In this document: positions 1-11,430 of the stretch, piece by piece | Numbering within the stretch: the stretch's first letter is position 1 | Layout: each line of letters begins with the position of its first letter | Source: Tubulanus polymorphus | Taxonomy: Eukaryota; Nemertea; Palaeonemertea; Tubulaniformes; Tubulanidae | Length of the DNA: 64,000 nucleotides | NCBI RefSeq assembly: GCF_964204645.1 | Contig: NC_134034.1 | Coordinates: forward strand, 3,442,072 to 3,506,071 | Direction: 5' to 3' | Notes under the pieces: model-generated | The model's database searches: none | Seen by the model: only the letters and a program-made list of their open reading frames with translations | What the model was told of the DNA's origin: nothing | Program-made: the position numbers and the translations under genes

Positions 1-627
1 TTGGCCATATATGGTAAATTATCAATTGGACATACGGGTCAATTACCAGTACCCAGCCCCAGTTGGTATGAAATTGGCAACAATAGGTCTTTTTAGAGAA
101 TGCATATATACAAAAATTTACAATAAGTCATGTAAGTAAAAGTGAATTACTGCTTGTCCACGCATTCGTGAGAAAAATTAGCAAATTGTAATTGGAAATT
201 CGACATTTGTACGTTGGTATGGTGTACCTAATGACGGGTGGCCAAAATTTTCTCGACTAGTAATTACGTAGGAACCGAAAAGAAATGAAACGGTGCACCA
301 TGTCGCGACGGCTTCTGTCAATCCGGGGATATTGAATTGTATGTGTATCGATTAAAGACGTGTTTAGAAGCGTTAAGCACACGCGGCACGTGTCGGATTT
401 AGGTTTTGCGAACAGCCGTTTCTAGACTGGGCTATTCAAATGCGCATTGATCGTAAAATCCGGAATCAGATGAATATTTGTATCCGCAATCGAATAAGTA
501 TCATTGCGGTCGTATACGATTTGATAACATGTAACCTTACTTTCTTTTGAAATGCCGTTCATGTATAAATGTACAGTTAAGTCAAGCCTTGGCTAGCCTA
601 AGCCAATCCTATCCATATGACACTGAT
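1..627. other. No gene seen
   Basis: AT-rich sequence with stops in all frames. I see no exon-like open stretch, tRNA or recognisable repeat. Confidence 0.5.
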
Positions 628-795
628 TAAGGGAGCATCTCAAAATTTCGATAGTTACTTCAATTAGAATAACTCGCGGAAAGGGGGGGGGGTTGGTGGA
701 GGCCTACCGCGGATTCATCACGACTGTGGGGTGTTAAACCAATTAGACAGTTATTCTAATTGGCGGAACTATTGAAATTTTGAGATGCTCCCTAA
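628..795. mobile_element. MITE with TAA target duplication
   Basis: The inverted ends start GGGAGCATCTCAAAATTTC at 631 and finish with the complement at 792 (GAAATTTTGAGATGCTCCC), with one mismatch further in. Both ends are flanked by TAA (628-630 and 793-795). The inverted similarity continues inward (AGAATAACT against AGTTATTCT). At 162 bp it codes for nothing. A TAA/TTA duplication is typical of PIF/Harbinger-driven MITEs, so that superfamily is likely but not proven. Confidence 0.8.
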
Positions 796-3430
796 GAATG
801 ATAGCTCTGTTGAGTCTTTGGGATGTAATTATGAAGTTTTTAACTCACCTCATCCACTGTCATCGGCAGACGTATTCGGCTGCAAGAAAACATGGACAGA
901 TCAGAAGCGATATTAGATGATCTCATAGCTCATCTCAGCAGACTTGACATATTGGGGTAAATGTATCGTTTTATGAGAGTACCGATATTGACCCCCTCTA
1001 GCCCAGTCACGAGTTCTTAGGTGGTCTAAAATGTATACAAATCGGTCATCCTTATTACCGAGATGACGTATTTTACCGAGATCAACCGAGATGAAATGAA
1101 ATATAACATATTTATTTATTCCTTATCGATTTTAACAATTGAAATCATATTATATCGGTAATAAATGCCGTTAGATTCAGTTGGATTTTGGCGAATCTGT
1201 TTTCCGATGAAAAAGTTGGCGAAAATGTTAAGCAAGCAGTGACATTAGAAATGACGGATTTATATAACGGGCTTTGACATGTATGTAGGTTTATTCGTTA
1301 AGAGAAATTGCCCAGGACGAAACACAAAATATCATCGGCCGGGGTGTCAACAATTTTACTCTCTTATCGATCAACCGCTAAATAAAACGTCACAGATAAG
1401 TCAATACAAAAGAAACATAAACACCTACTATTCTACAATGATCGACGCATCTTCTAGGTAAGGTGCCATATCATCGTATTTCGTCGGCATCTTGGTTGGT
1501 TTAGTTACTTATAGCCTGTGTGTAGACTTCTCGGAACTAGAGTTTTTGGGTGAGGTTATTTCGACGCCTGTGCCCTACTGTGCGCGTGCTGGTTATAATC
1601 GGCAGCTTAAACCCATGTCAGGCGACGTGGTGCTTAAGGTGCGTGGTGCTTACATATATATAGGCCTACGCAATATCGTATTAAAGTCTATATACGGTAT
1701 ATATTGAGAGGAAAGCGCTGGTTTTGTGAACATGCGGGTCATATATAAAAAAAACGTGCCTGCTTCGGGTAACAAATGCTATGACCTTATACACACGACT
1801 TCAAACGCACAAAAGACCGTCGATCGTACGAAGCTTTTTAACCAGAATACCCCACTCTGGTCGTTTCCTTAACTTAAAACTCTCAATTCTATATTCCACC
1901 TTGCGACAGCCCACGCAGAAGGCTAAATTTTCGCTTTTTAGAATTGTGCTTGTTAAAACGATTTGTAACAACTGGCTTTTTGTCGCATTTCAATTCTAAT
2001 TCCATTGTGACTGTTGAATAAACAAATCCTGCATTAACATATAGATGGGGATGTAGAAACTGCTAGGATCTGGAGGGTTATAATCGTAATGTAATAATAA
2101 TATGGTTATATAACAAAACATCAAAACATACAATAAGAAATAAATAGATATAAATAGTATCGCAGTTATTCAAAGGAATCAATAATTATGTGTTTTTCAT
2201 TTACAATAAATATGCGGTAAAGAGAATCAATTAATATATTATTACAATGATTAGTCTAGCAAAAACAAACAGTTAACATCAACAGTTCAAAGCAAAATTT
2301 GAATCAATGATATGTACCGAGTAGCCTAGCCAGATTTAAATGACTTGGACGTTACAGGACAAGTATCATCAATGGAGGTTCATACAAAATATTTTCCATA
2401 TTATCAGTGAGGATATAACAATCGCACTATGTTCCAAATTTTAATCAATTTTTATATCACACTTGGACAAGAATCGTATAAGGTGATGTTTTAAATCACC
2501 ATCAGTGGTAATTACCAAAGCCTTGTATTTCAGAACATTTGGCGAACGCCAGAAAAAAAGAGGGAAAGTGTAACTTGCGTTCTTTTCGTAATGAATTGCA
2601 TTCGAGTAAAACATGGAATTCGTCACCTATTTCTGCTATACCACATGGGGTCAAATCAATAGACTATTAATTAATAGATGGTTAACCTATATAGTACTAC
2701 TCGTCTCGTAGTATTCTGACAGGAGCTCTCTTAAGAAAATGTATGTATATATGAGAGATGTTAGAAAAATGATGTCAAACAGTAATACAAAATACAGAAT
2801 CCTAATATCATCTCGGAAATTTTCAATTAATAGTCCCTCAATTTAAGCATAACCGTGCACTTCGTTGGTTGAATGGAGGGGCTTTTCAAATGAACGTACG
2901 GTTGGTGTGGTCAATATAGAAAGTACGAAGATCGAACGAGGACGAGGGGCCTAAAAACGGCTGGGGCAGAATTTACTGTTAGTTATTTGAATGATAGGCT
3001 TTGTACCATTGACGGGTAAGATGGGGTTAGGGGAGGTGTGGGGTTGGTTCCAAGAACTCTAAACATGTGAAGCATTTAGATTCATTTCCCGGCCAATCAA
3101 TGAATGATTTTCGTTAGCAGAAAATAACAGGATTCTGCATTTATGCGCCGTCCATTGGACGGGTATTCAGCTAGTCTATTCTAAACCTGGTTAACACGGC
3201 TACTCTACGAATCTTTCTCACTCTGATGAACGGCGGATTCGTTATCTGGCACACCCGAGCAGTGACATAGTACAATCTTGCCTCCTTGTCTTGGTAGTAA
3301 ACCTTGCCGCCTTCGGCCAGCATGTCTCAATTGGAATTTTGGAATTTTGAAATTTGCCATATATATGAAATAGAGATCGTAAAGTTGTAAGTTTCTAATA
3401 GCAGGCTCGGCAGACTCCCCCAGCAACGCG
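796..3430. other. Intergenic, no gene seen
   Basis: Open stretches here are below 80 codons, lack splice context and resemble no family I know. AT-rich, without tandem repeats. Confidence 0.45.
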
Positions 3431-3439
3431 CATACTTGC

Positions 3440-3512
3440 ACGCCAAGTACGTAGCGTCGCGCTCGTCGGAGTCTAGAGATGAGGTTCGAATCCCTGTCGA
3501 GAGAGGCTACAG
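3440..3512 (+). repeat. tRNA-like SINE head
   Basis: A good RNA polymerase III B box (GGTTCGAATCC, 3483-3493) follows a weak A-box-like stretch. The segment does not fold into a full cloverleaf, so I call it a SINE fragment rather than a tRNA gene. Confidence 0.35.
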
Positions 3513-3659
3513 TCGCCCTCAGGGTAGCAAAATGAGTTGCATTTTGATTTAATTTTGGTGCTCTTTCAGTCAGTTTCCCTCAAATCTTTCAAGTAGCAAA
3601 TTTCTTGTCCATGGCTGAGATCTGATCGCTGAAATCTTACTATGCCAGACCCCAGTAAG

Positions 3660-3750
3660 CAGCTTCGGTAGCTCTGTGAGATAAGGCACGATGTTGTTGC
3701 ATCCACTATCAGTACTGGGTGACAAGCGGGTTCAAGTCCTCTGGCTACTT
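3660..3750 (+). repeat. tRNA-like SINE head
   Basis: An A-box-like TAGCTCTGTGAG (about 3669) and a B-box-like GGGTTCAAGTCC (3728-3739) lie at tRNA-like spacing. No proper acceptor or anticodon stem can be drawn. It is probably a decayed tRNA-derived SINE. Confidence 0.35.
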
Positions 3751-4271
3751 ACAGTGCGCGGGCAACAATTCAAAGGCCGTCCCGTCGTGAGGTTAAATGG
3801 ATAAACCAATAGGGTTAGTCTTGGGAAACCAAGATCCAAGCAGCCAACAAACAACCAGACCCCCGCGGTTGCAAGCGAGGACACCTTAAATTCAAGATTT
3901 GCGTCGTAGGCTTCGACAGGAAACCTGAAGCGGGGCATTGATTATGGAACGCCGGAGGGAAATCCTAAAAACAGGATCCAAGAATTTTATTGCTGGTGGT
4001 TTGTGCCCGGACACGGCGCTGGTGTATACGCGTAGTGCCAACCTGTGATATAACAAATCTATCGAACAAGCAGGAAGTTTCTAGCTTGAATCAGTGCCCG
4101 GTATTTCGAAAATAGCATCTATATACAAAGGACACGATGGTTAACAACAAAATACTTACAAAGGAGGAAGGTTTGCTTATATCATATCTCCATATTTCGC
4201 TGTATTGCGTCCTTGTATATACACGGAATTTCGGTCGTCTGTTCGATGTGATCAGTGACAGGCGGAAGAAA

Positions 4272-7178
4272 ATGACTGCGTCTAAACTTCTAATTATCGT
4301 GGTTGCGATACTACTGTGCCGCTGCGGTTACATATCGGAAACTATCGATACAATCGAAACAACGCCGTGGAGTTCAGAAAGTAATTTAGTGGATTATCAG
4401 AAATACCGGTCACTCGGCGGTAGTCTGACGCCGCATTCTGGAATACACGACGAGAACCTCAGCAGGCGTTTTTATTACGGTTGTCCGTCAGTGTGTCGCT
4501 GTTATTATATACCTTTCAAGCATGTCATTCGTCGGTAAGTTGAAACCTATTTTTTGTATCAATTATCAAAGTAGGGTGTATCTAGGTCTAAAATCGAAAG
4601 GTGGCGTCCAATAGTAAAGTGAAGCAAAGCTTGAAAAAATCATATGGAGCAAAAGGGGATGCGCTGGGTACTGGGGATACCCAACAGTGACATCCGAAGG
4701 AAAGCCCATTAAATTTGGAGTTACTAGCGATCACTCTCTTTAAACACATAAATGCCAACCCCAATCCGATGGTAGATAAGCCTAGACTAGATAAGCCCCG
4801 ACTAGATATATTGCAATTTAAGTGAAACCTATCACGAGATTAAATCAATTTTTGAAAAATACCGATAGCGCCTAAACATATTTTCCAGGTATGGTATCGC
4901 TAACTGCATGAATGAAGGACTCACGAAGTTCCCCCGAATAAAAGATAACATAAATATGCTTTACTTATCGAAGAATAGGATAAAGAGCATAAAACCGTTG
5001 CGCCGATTACCGAGGTTGTTTGTGTTAAAGATAGCGGAAAACGCATTGAGTTCACTGGTTGGACGAAAGTCGTTTCATTATCTACCGAATCTGATGGTGC
5101 TCGATGTTTCATGTAATCCAGTACGGTTTATTGACAAACATGTTTTTTTGAAAAGTAAGCAGCTGAAATGGTTCGCTTACAATTTTTTTATGACACGACG
5201 TAATACCTTGCTTATACAGAAAGCGTGTCCTACAAAGCACACTGTCAAAGATATTCATAATCTGTTTTATTCTTTGCAAAATTGTGTTCTCTTGAAATAT
5301 CTATATCTACGGGCTGTGTGGCGGTTTGAATCAATTTCGTTGACTATGTCGATAGCGAAATATTTACCTGTGCACAATTTGAAGCTTTTAAGTATCATGT
5401 TCAACCGAATACCCGAAATAGATATAGGTTTTTTTCATAGGTTCAAAAGTTTGCAAATCCTGGAATTGAATTATTGCGAAACGAATTTCAAAAAGTATCA
5501 ATTCAAAGCACTCGTTCATCTTCGCGAAATAGATTTAACACAGAACAACATCCGGAATTTGAATCTCACTGAATTCATGATATCCCACCCAAAAATATCG
5601 GTGTTCAGATCAAAAAATTCTCCAGGTTTAGCGTGCTTCGATAATCGCACGTCATTTGGTAAAAACAACAAACTGACTGTACTAAAAATGTTATGTAGTG
5701 TTACTGGACGGTTTTCCGGGTCGCCGTGTAACGGGTCTTTACTGCGTGGTTATTATGACAGAAATTTCTACTTGAGAAAGGATATAAGGAACCTGCGGAA
5801 ATTGCGTCGTTTATTGATAACATTAACTAGTCCTTACGTTTTCTTATGCCTGAAGTCATTCGATCTGTTACCCGAATCTATGCTTGCCATCGTAATACGC
5901 AATCTAGCAGGGCCGTTTGTTAATTATTTAGACGAACGATTGCTTCAAATCGCGTGTAAAAGCCTGATGTGGCAGAGGGTGTTTTATGAACTATCATGGC
6001 TGCAACTGACTGGAACGTTTATTGGCAACTGTCCTAGTTATGTAATCCGTCACATCCTAAGCCGGGTTCCCTCGATAAAGATACTTGAACTCTCCCGAAA
6101 CGGAATCAAACATTTGGACAGAAACACGTTTGAAGCAACCCCTAACTTAATGTTTTTGAGGCTAAGGTATAACAGACTGACAATGATTCAACCAGGTCTG
6201 TTAAAACCGCTGATAAACCTACGCACTTTGGATTTAGCATCGAATCAGCTAAAGACGTTCGATCCTACTGAAATCAAGAATTTGAGACGTTTTAAAACCA
6301 TTTTTCTTCTCGATAACAACTTCGAATGCGATTGTCAATTGAGAAAGTTGCGTGATTGGCTTATAGAGTTACCAAGTCATAGAAACAAGAAGCATTACCT
6401 TTACGGCGTTTGGGCGGCGGCCGTGCACCGTACAACCACTTTCAAACTTATATGTGCTTCACCCGGAAAACTGGCCGGAGTTCCTGTCGCAGACTTTAAG
6501 TTAGATTGGATAGAATGTGACAACCATAAAGATATAATCATTTCTCTTTCGACTTTATGCGTCGCTGCTATTATAATGGTTATTGGACGAATTGTTGCCA
6601 AAAGCCGATGGTCAATTTACTATTGGTGGATGGTAAAAATCAATCGATTGCTACCGAAACTATTACGTATAACAACGGTTGACCGTTCTGATAATTTGAA
6701 GTTTGATGGATTTTTAAGCCACAGCATGGAAGACCTTCAATTTGTCTATTTAGATTTTATACCAGAGATAGAAAAATCCAAACATTTCGCTTCGAAGTTC
6801 TGCGTCGAGTTTCGAGATTTTACGCTCGGTGGCTACATACAACAGAACATCGCCGATGCTGTTTACGGGTCTCGGTGGGTCGTGTTTCTGTTGACCGAAT
6901 CATTCGTCAAAGAAAGATGGACGGAATTTGTGATAAGCATGGCGGCGACCCGGTGCGTGGAGGAGGGCAATAACATCATACTCGTGCTCGATATCGATCA
7001 TATACCCGAATCGCGCATGCCCGAATCCTTGCAGACGATTTTTTCAAATATCGTTTACATGAAATACCCGCGAGACGTTAAAGCCCGTTCTACGTTTTGG
7101 AAAAGAGTTCGTCTTACCCTGATCGGTAAGCAGAAAAGATTCATACAACCAGCCAATATGTTTCGATCTAACCGCTAA
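4272..7178 (+). CDS. Toll-like receptor (LRR-TM-TIR)
   Basis: Exons 4272-4534 and 4889-7178 (donor GTAAGT, acceptor TTTTCCAG, phase matches) give an 850-residue type I membrane receptor. I start at 4272 because MTASKLLIIVVAILLC is a good signal peptide; an in-frame ATG at 4137 would bury it. In order: an N-terminal LRR cap (CPSVCRC near residue 70, split by the intron), irregular LRRs, a C-terminal cap (NFECDCQL onward), one membrane helix near 636-657 and a cytoplasmic TIR domain from about 690. TIR box 1 is FDGFLSHS and box 3 is the FW of STFWKRV. The single C-terminal cysteine cluster marks the vertebrate-like TLR form. The BB loop reads RDFTLGG, lacking the usual proline. Known role of the family: pathogen or ligand sensing through MyD88-type adaptors. 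The ligand cannot be inferred. Confidence 0.92.
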
Positions 7179-8734
7179 TCGATCAACATTACTCGTACAT
7201 ATTTCAACATAATGTACAAACAATGTGATTCTGCGTGGTCTATGCCTCACCCCGCCATTCCCCCTCCCCACCCCTAAGGCTACGGAAAAAAACGCTCCGT
7301 TGTTTACAACAACTGATCGTCGACTTCACCAGCGCGCAGGGCTTGGTCTCACAGGCATACATAATAACCACGTATTAACACTAATTTCAACTCACTCGGT
7401 TAAAACCCGTTCAAATCTGTAAAACTAGGCCAAAGTTATTAGAAGAATTATGGTCCTACATTAGACGAATCATGATCTGTTGAATTGTACCATTGAGTGT
7501 GTTGAATATATTCAAAAATTATATTGTATGAATTTATAAATATGACCTAAAGATGAAAGATACGTATTTCTTTTTACTTGTTTGTCAAAAATATGATTTC
7601 GGGTATAATCTTTGTATATGCAAGTGGGTCCATCCATGATGGGCATTGTACATATATGTGTATAAATAAGAGATGAACTTATGTATAAACCAAGGAATAT
7701 TTCATATGATGTATTATTTTGTATTCGGGAATGAAAATAAATCAAGAAATCTGACTGTAGTTGAAATGAGTATTCGTGCAATTTGCTTTTGGTGTAATCT
7801 TTCGTCGAAAAAAACCGAATCAGTTTCTCACTCGGTATCTTGTCGGACTTTTTGTGTGGATTCTTAAGAGCGTATTTTGCCGATGTACGTATGAACCATA
7901 GCCTAGAAGAACGCGCTCCTTTGTAGAAGCTTAAACTGCGAGACATGAAGGCTGTTGTTGGCCTAGAATGCTGAGGGCTCAGGTTGCATTCTCTCAGATT
8001 CGAACCTCTGATGGTTTGAACGCCTCTATTCGAAACATGTCCGAACAATTTGTCCGACAAAACTTTTCTTCTCATTATTTTTGTTGAAATTCGTTGATCT
8101 AGTACTAACAATCTATATTTGCATAAAATATTACAAACATTTTAAGTTTTGCAGCTTATCTTGGATATTTGAAATGTCCGATGCAAATAGTTTTGGTATA
8201 CGATGACGCCAATGATAGGTTTCGACAGCAATAAAACGCACCTGCTCTGTACGGGCACCTGCTAGATATAGCTATGATATCGCAATAACGACTAGAATAG
8301 AATGGAAATTACAAGCATACTTATCATTGACATACGCTTAAATATTATTGTAAGGGTTTTTGCGACGTCAAAAATTACGTCACTCCAAAATGTGTTCAGT
8401 TGGTTCTACGGTAATTTTATTTTCGGTCATTTTCTCGAAGAACGGTAGACATCGGAAATCCAGGACGGATGCGAAAGAGAAACGACTCAGCAAGCAGCTC
8501 GGAATACATAACGTAGACTTTACATAATCTCTTTCTTTTTGGAGGTTAGTAAAATCCATCGACGGTTTGCCGATTGTGTTATCCCCGGCGCGTGATTTCA
8601 ATAAAATATCTAAGTGAAATACTTTCAGTCGGTACATATGAAATCCGTAGACAATATTCTTCGAAATTTCCTGGCTGAATCTGCTTGGAAATGTTAACCT
8701 CTGGGCGAATACGAAACTGTTTTCTCTTTAACAG
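7179..8734. other. TLR 3' flank, no further gene
   Basis: Probably includes the 3' UTR of the Toll-like gene; AATAAA hexamers occur near 7735 and 8230. A 199-codon antisense opening (7512-8111) is low-complexity and unlike any family I know, and I do not accept it as a gene. Confidence 0.4.
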
Positions 8735-8791
8735 CTTGCAAAACTAGTGATTGTAAAATCGACAACTGCATTGAGCTATCATCTAACGTAG
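8735..8791 (+). pseudogene. Relict ShKT exon of the lectin family
   Basis: After an ACAG acceptor this reads CKTSDCKIDNCIELSS, nearly the same as exon 4 of the lectin gene at 20117 (CKTGDCKIDTCMDLSS). The donor, GTAAGC there, is altered here (GTAGCG). The sequence downstream also matches intron 4 of that gene (GGTGGATCCTCACTTG). I found no other lectin exons nearby, so this is a fragment of a duplicated copy. Confidence 0.65.
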
Positions 8792-9783
8792 CGGCTATTA
8801 CTAATTGGTGGATCCTCACTTGGCACTGATCGTGGAATCACATTGTGGTAGCACATTGGTAACACCTGATAGATCCTCACTTGCCACTAGTGGAATCCTC
8901 TATTGCCGCAGTTGTTGATTTCCTACTGTACACTAGCACACCTGGTAGATCCGCCATTTTAGTGGAATCCTAGATTGGCAACCATAAGCCTACGTCAGGT
9001 GCGGATCCAGGTTCCTATGTTCTCACTATTATGTCACTTTCTGTGTCAAATCAAGGCATAAAGGGCACTGAACTTCAAACTTGTGGTTTTCAGGGGCACT
9101 TACTACGCCAAGTCATGCCAAGCGAGGGCACTTTTACGTCAAATCCATGGATAATGGGGCATCTCCAAGGGGCACAGACAAAGCTCGACGGTATTCTCGA
9201 ACCATACCATCCCCCCTCCCCCAGTAACCATTGTCCCAATTTCGATGATTGAAGAAATCTTGTCCGAGGTGCAGCTCATCTGAAGCTACAATGCATTTAG
9301 TAGCGAAAGTTCTTTTCTTAAATTGAACTAGTCAACCTATGAATTATTATCTATGTTACATCTATCATATAAACCTTAAAAGGTTTCTTCATGTTTCCCT
9401 CCATCTTGAATTTTTGTATCTGTATTACTTTGTACGATTATTATAATTCAAAATGGAAAAATAAAATAATGATAATAATGTTCTACAGCTGGTTAACACG
9501 CTTGTTCTGCGAATCTTCGCGTTATGAAAATATAGTCGACATCCCCCTCATCGTCATTTAGAAAAATCTGTTTCGATTGGTGTACTAAAATCGTGTCTAA
9601 CAGTTCGTAGACGGCAGCACCAGTCGTCTCTACCGGTTCGGTTACTTGTGACAAAACGATCGTGAACTTTCGCTTCTACAAAGATTTCATTTTATGATAA
9701 AAACGGGTTTCGTTTTTTGATCATCCATCAACATTTTATTTCATCGACTCAAACATATTTAACACGATGTGAAATCAGTAATT
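8792..9783. other. Intergenic, dispersed repeat pieces
   Basis: Contains several copies of a GGATCCTCACTTG-like motif also found near 20210 and 54800. At 9665-9783 it holds the 3' UTR of the peptide gene on the minus strand, which matches the flank after 23883. No other gene seen. Confidence 0.4.
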
Positions 9784-9972
9784 TTATCCCGGGTAGCTGG
9801 TTGGTATTCCTCGGTATTTTTTATACGATTCTGAATACCCGCGACGAGCGAAATCACGGGCAATTTCTTCTTCGGTCGAATCATCAACTTCGGCTTTAGC
9901 GTTCACCATCGACCACAAACAGATCACTAACAACATGATCGGAAGTAAACTTCTCAACATTTTCATCAGCAT
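9784..9972 (-). CDS. Small secreted peptide precursor
   Basis: About 62 residues. I start at the ATG at 9972, just downstream of a TTTTTAG splice acceptor, which suggests an intron in the 5' leader; in-frame ATGs at 9966 and 9960 are alternatives. MLRSLLPIMLLVICLWSMVNA is a signal peptide. An acidic propeptide follows (EVDDSTEEEIARDFA), then a dibasic RR site, then GYSESYKKYRGIPTSYPG and stop. The terminal glycine would allow amidation after processing. This layout is that of a single-copy neuropeptide or peptide-hormone precursor. I do not recognise the peptide family, and a defence peptide or venom-like peptide cannot be excluded. A diverged copy lies on the other strand at 23761 and shares coding sequence and 3' UTR. 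Confidence 0.6.
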   Translation of the reverse strand: MLMKMLRSLLPIMLLVICLWSMVNAKAEVDDSTEEEIARDFARRGYSESYKKYRGIPTSYPG

Positions 9973-10721
9973 TGACGCTAAAAATGAGGTAATTGTCATT
10001 GCATTACCATTATATTTATCATTGGGATTATTCAATTTGTCTGAAAATTACTTCTTCATAAAAATCAATCTGACTTTAAACACACTATAAGTTACTATTC
10101 CGGGTTTCACGCAGACATTACTAATGACTTACCGATCATTTTAACAATCGTTTAGGCAACGAATCGAAAATTTTTACGAGCAATTTATGAAGCTAAAATC
10201 AGAAAAATACACCATAGTTAACAACGGAAATAACATTGTAATTGACCTGAAAACTATATCACCAATAGAATGTAAAAACATTGTAATTGCACTGAAAATG
10301 CATTGGGAGTAGAATGTGAATTACATTCTAAAAGCAATGTGCAAACATTGTAAATATATACACTTAAAATACATTGTAAGTATCGTATGAATGCATTGTT
10401 AATAAACCGAAAAACAAAAGTTGTTTACATCGAAAATACAATGCAAATACATACAAATACGTTATTAATCAATACAATAGAATCACCAATTGCTGATACA
10501 CAAAAAAATACTATGTCGTTTTACTTCAAGATACTATATGTGTTCTTTTTGTGTGACGAGGCTGACCCAAAGATGTGTTCATTACGTGCAGCTATGGCAT
10601 CTATTGCGCACTGAAAACGTTTTGAGGACGTACTACGAATTGTATCGAGATCGTTACATATCCGTCCCAAAGACGTGCCAAAAAAACGGACAAAATGCCG
10701 TCCAAAAAAAACCGTCTAAAA
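9973..10721. other. Upstream of peptide gene, no gene seen
   Basis: AT-rich. Loosely repeated ACATTGTAATTG/ACTGAAAA phrases at 10230-10400 suggest a weak degenerate tandem repeat. Any promoter and 5' exon of the peptide gene would lie here but cannot be pinpointed. Confidence 0.35.
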
Positions 10722-11337
10722 TAACCCAATTTACTCATCAAATTATAATACCAATACACAGGAAATTTACTACTTTAGATTTTAAAAGCACTGTCGAGCC
10801 GTAAACATCGACAAATCGACGTGTGTCACTACATCGTCGTTCCGGGAATCAGCTGCGAGTTTCTCCTCATTCTGAGAATCAAATCGAGTACAAATTAATT
10901 TATTACTACCAGTGATTTGGCTGCGGGCGTCAAGCAGTTAATTTAGCAATACCTATTTTTCTTTACCAAATTTACCGTGTTTTTACTAAGATAAATCATA
11001 AGTGTACCGGGGAGTCGTAGGCCTAAACTAAACACGCCGAAGAGAAATAGCGGAGAAAAGCTGTTATGTCGACGAGGTATCAAAATAAAAGAATATATTA
11101 CTTTATTCAGCCGCTCCATATCAATACCATCAATATTCTATATTTCCTACAGTACATACCGATCATTGTCAAATCCACAAGGCATTTACTAAATACAAGT
11201 ATAAAACACACTCGTATCCGTATGCTGGACTCACACTTGACATTCGGAGTAAGCGTTCGCTGTGGGGGAAAGGAGATCGTTCGCTGGGTCGCATGAAGTG
11301 TTTATCGAGTTTTACGCGACTTTAAAGCTTTAGTATG
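10722..11337 (+). repeat. ~600-bp direct repeat, left copy
   Basis: Matches 15121-15735 in the same orientation with only scattered differences. Shared phrases include AAAAGCACTGTCGAGCCGTA, GTACCGGGGAGTCGTAGGCC and GTAAGCGTTCGCTGTGGGGG. It has no TG...CA ends or coding content, so it is better read as a duplicated segment than as an LTR. Confidence 0.8.
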
Positions 11338-11430
11338 GTGGCTGATAAGATAACAAAACACGAATATGCAAATGAGGGCGACATTACGACAAAACGACAA
11401 AACTAAAATAACGCGAGAAAACAATGATTT

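Noticed and set aside
4137-4271. Upstream ATG of the Toll-like receptor
   Set aside because: It would place 45 residues ahead of a good signal peptide.
7512-8111. 199-codon minus-strand opening
   Set aside because: Low-complexity, AT-rich, no family resemblance, lies in the likely 3' UTR of the TLR gene.
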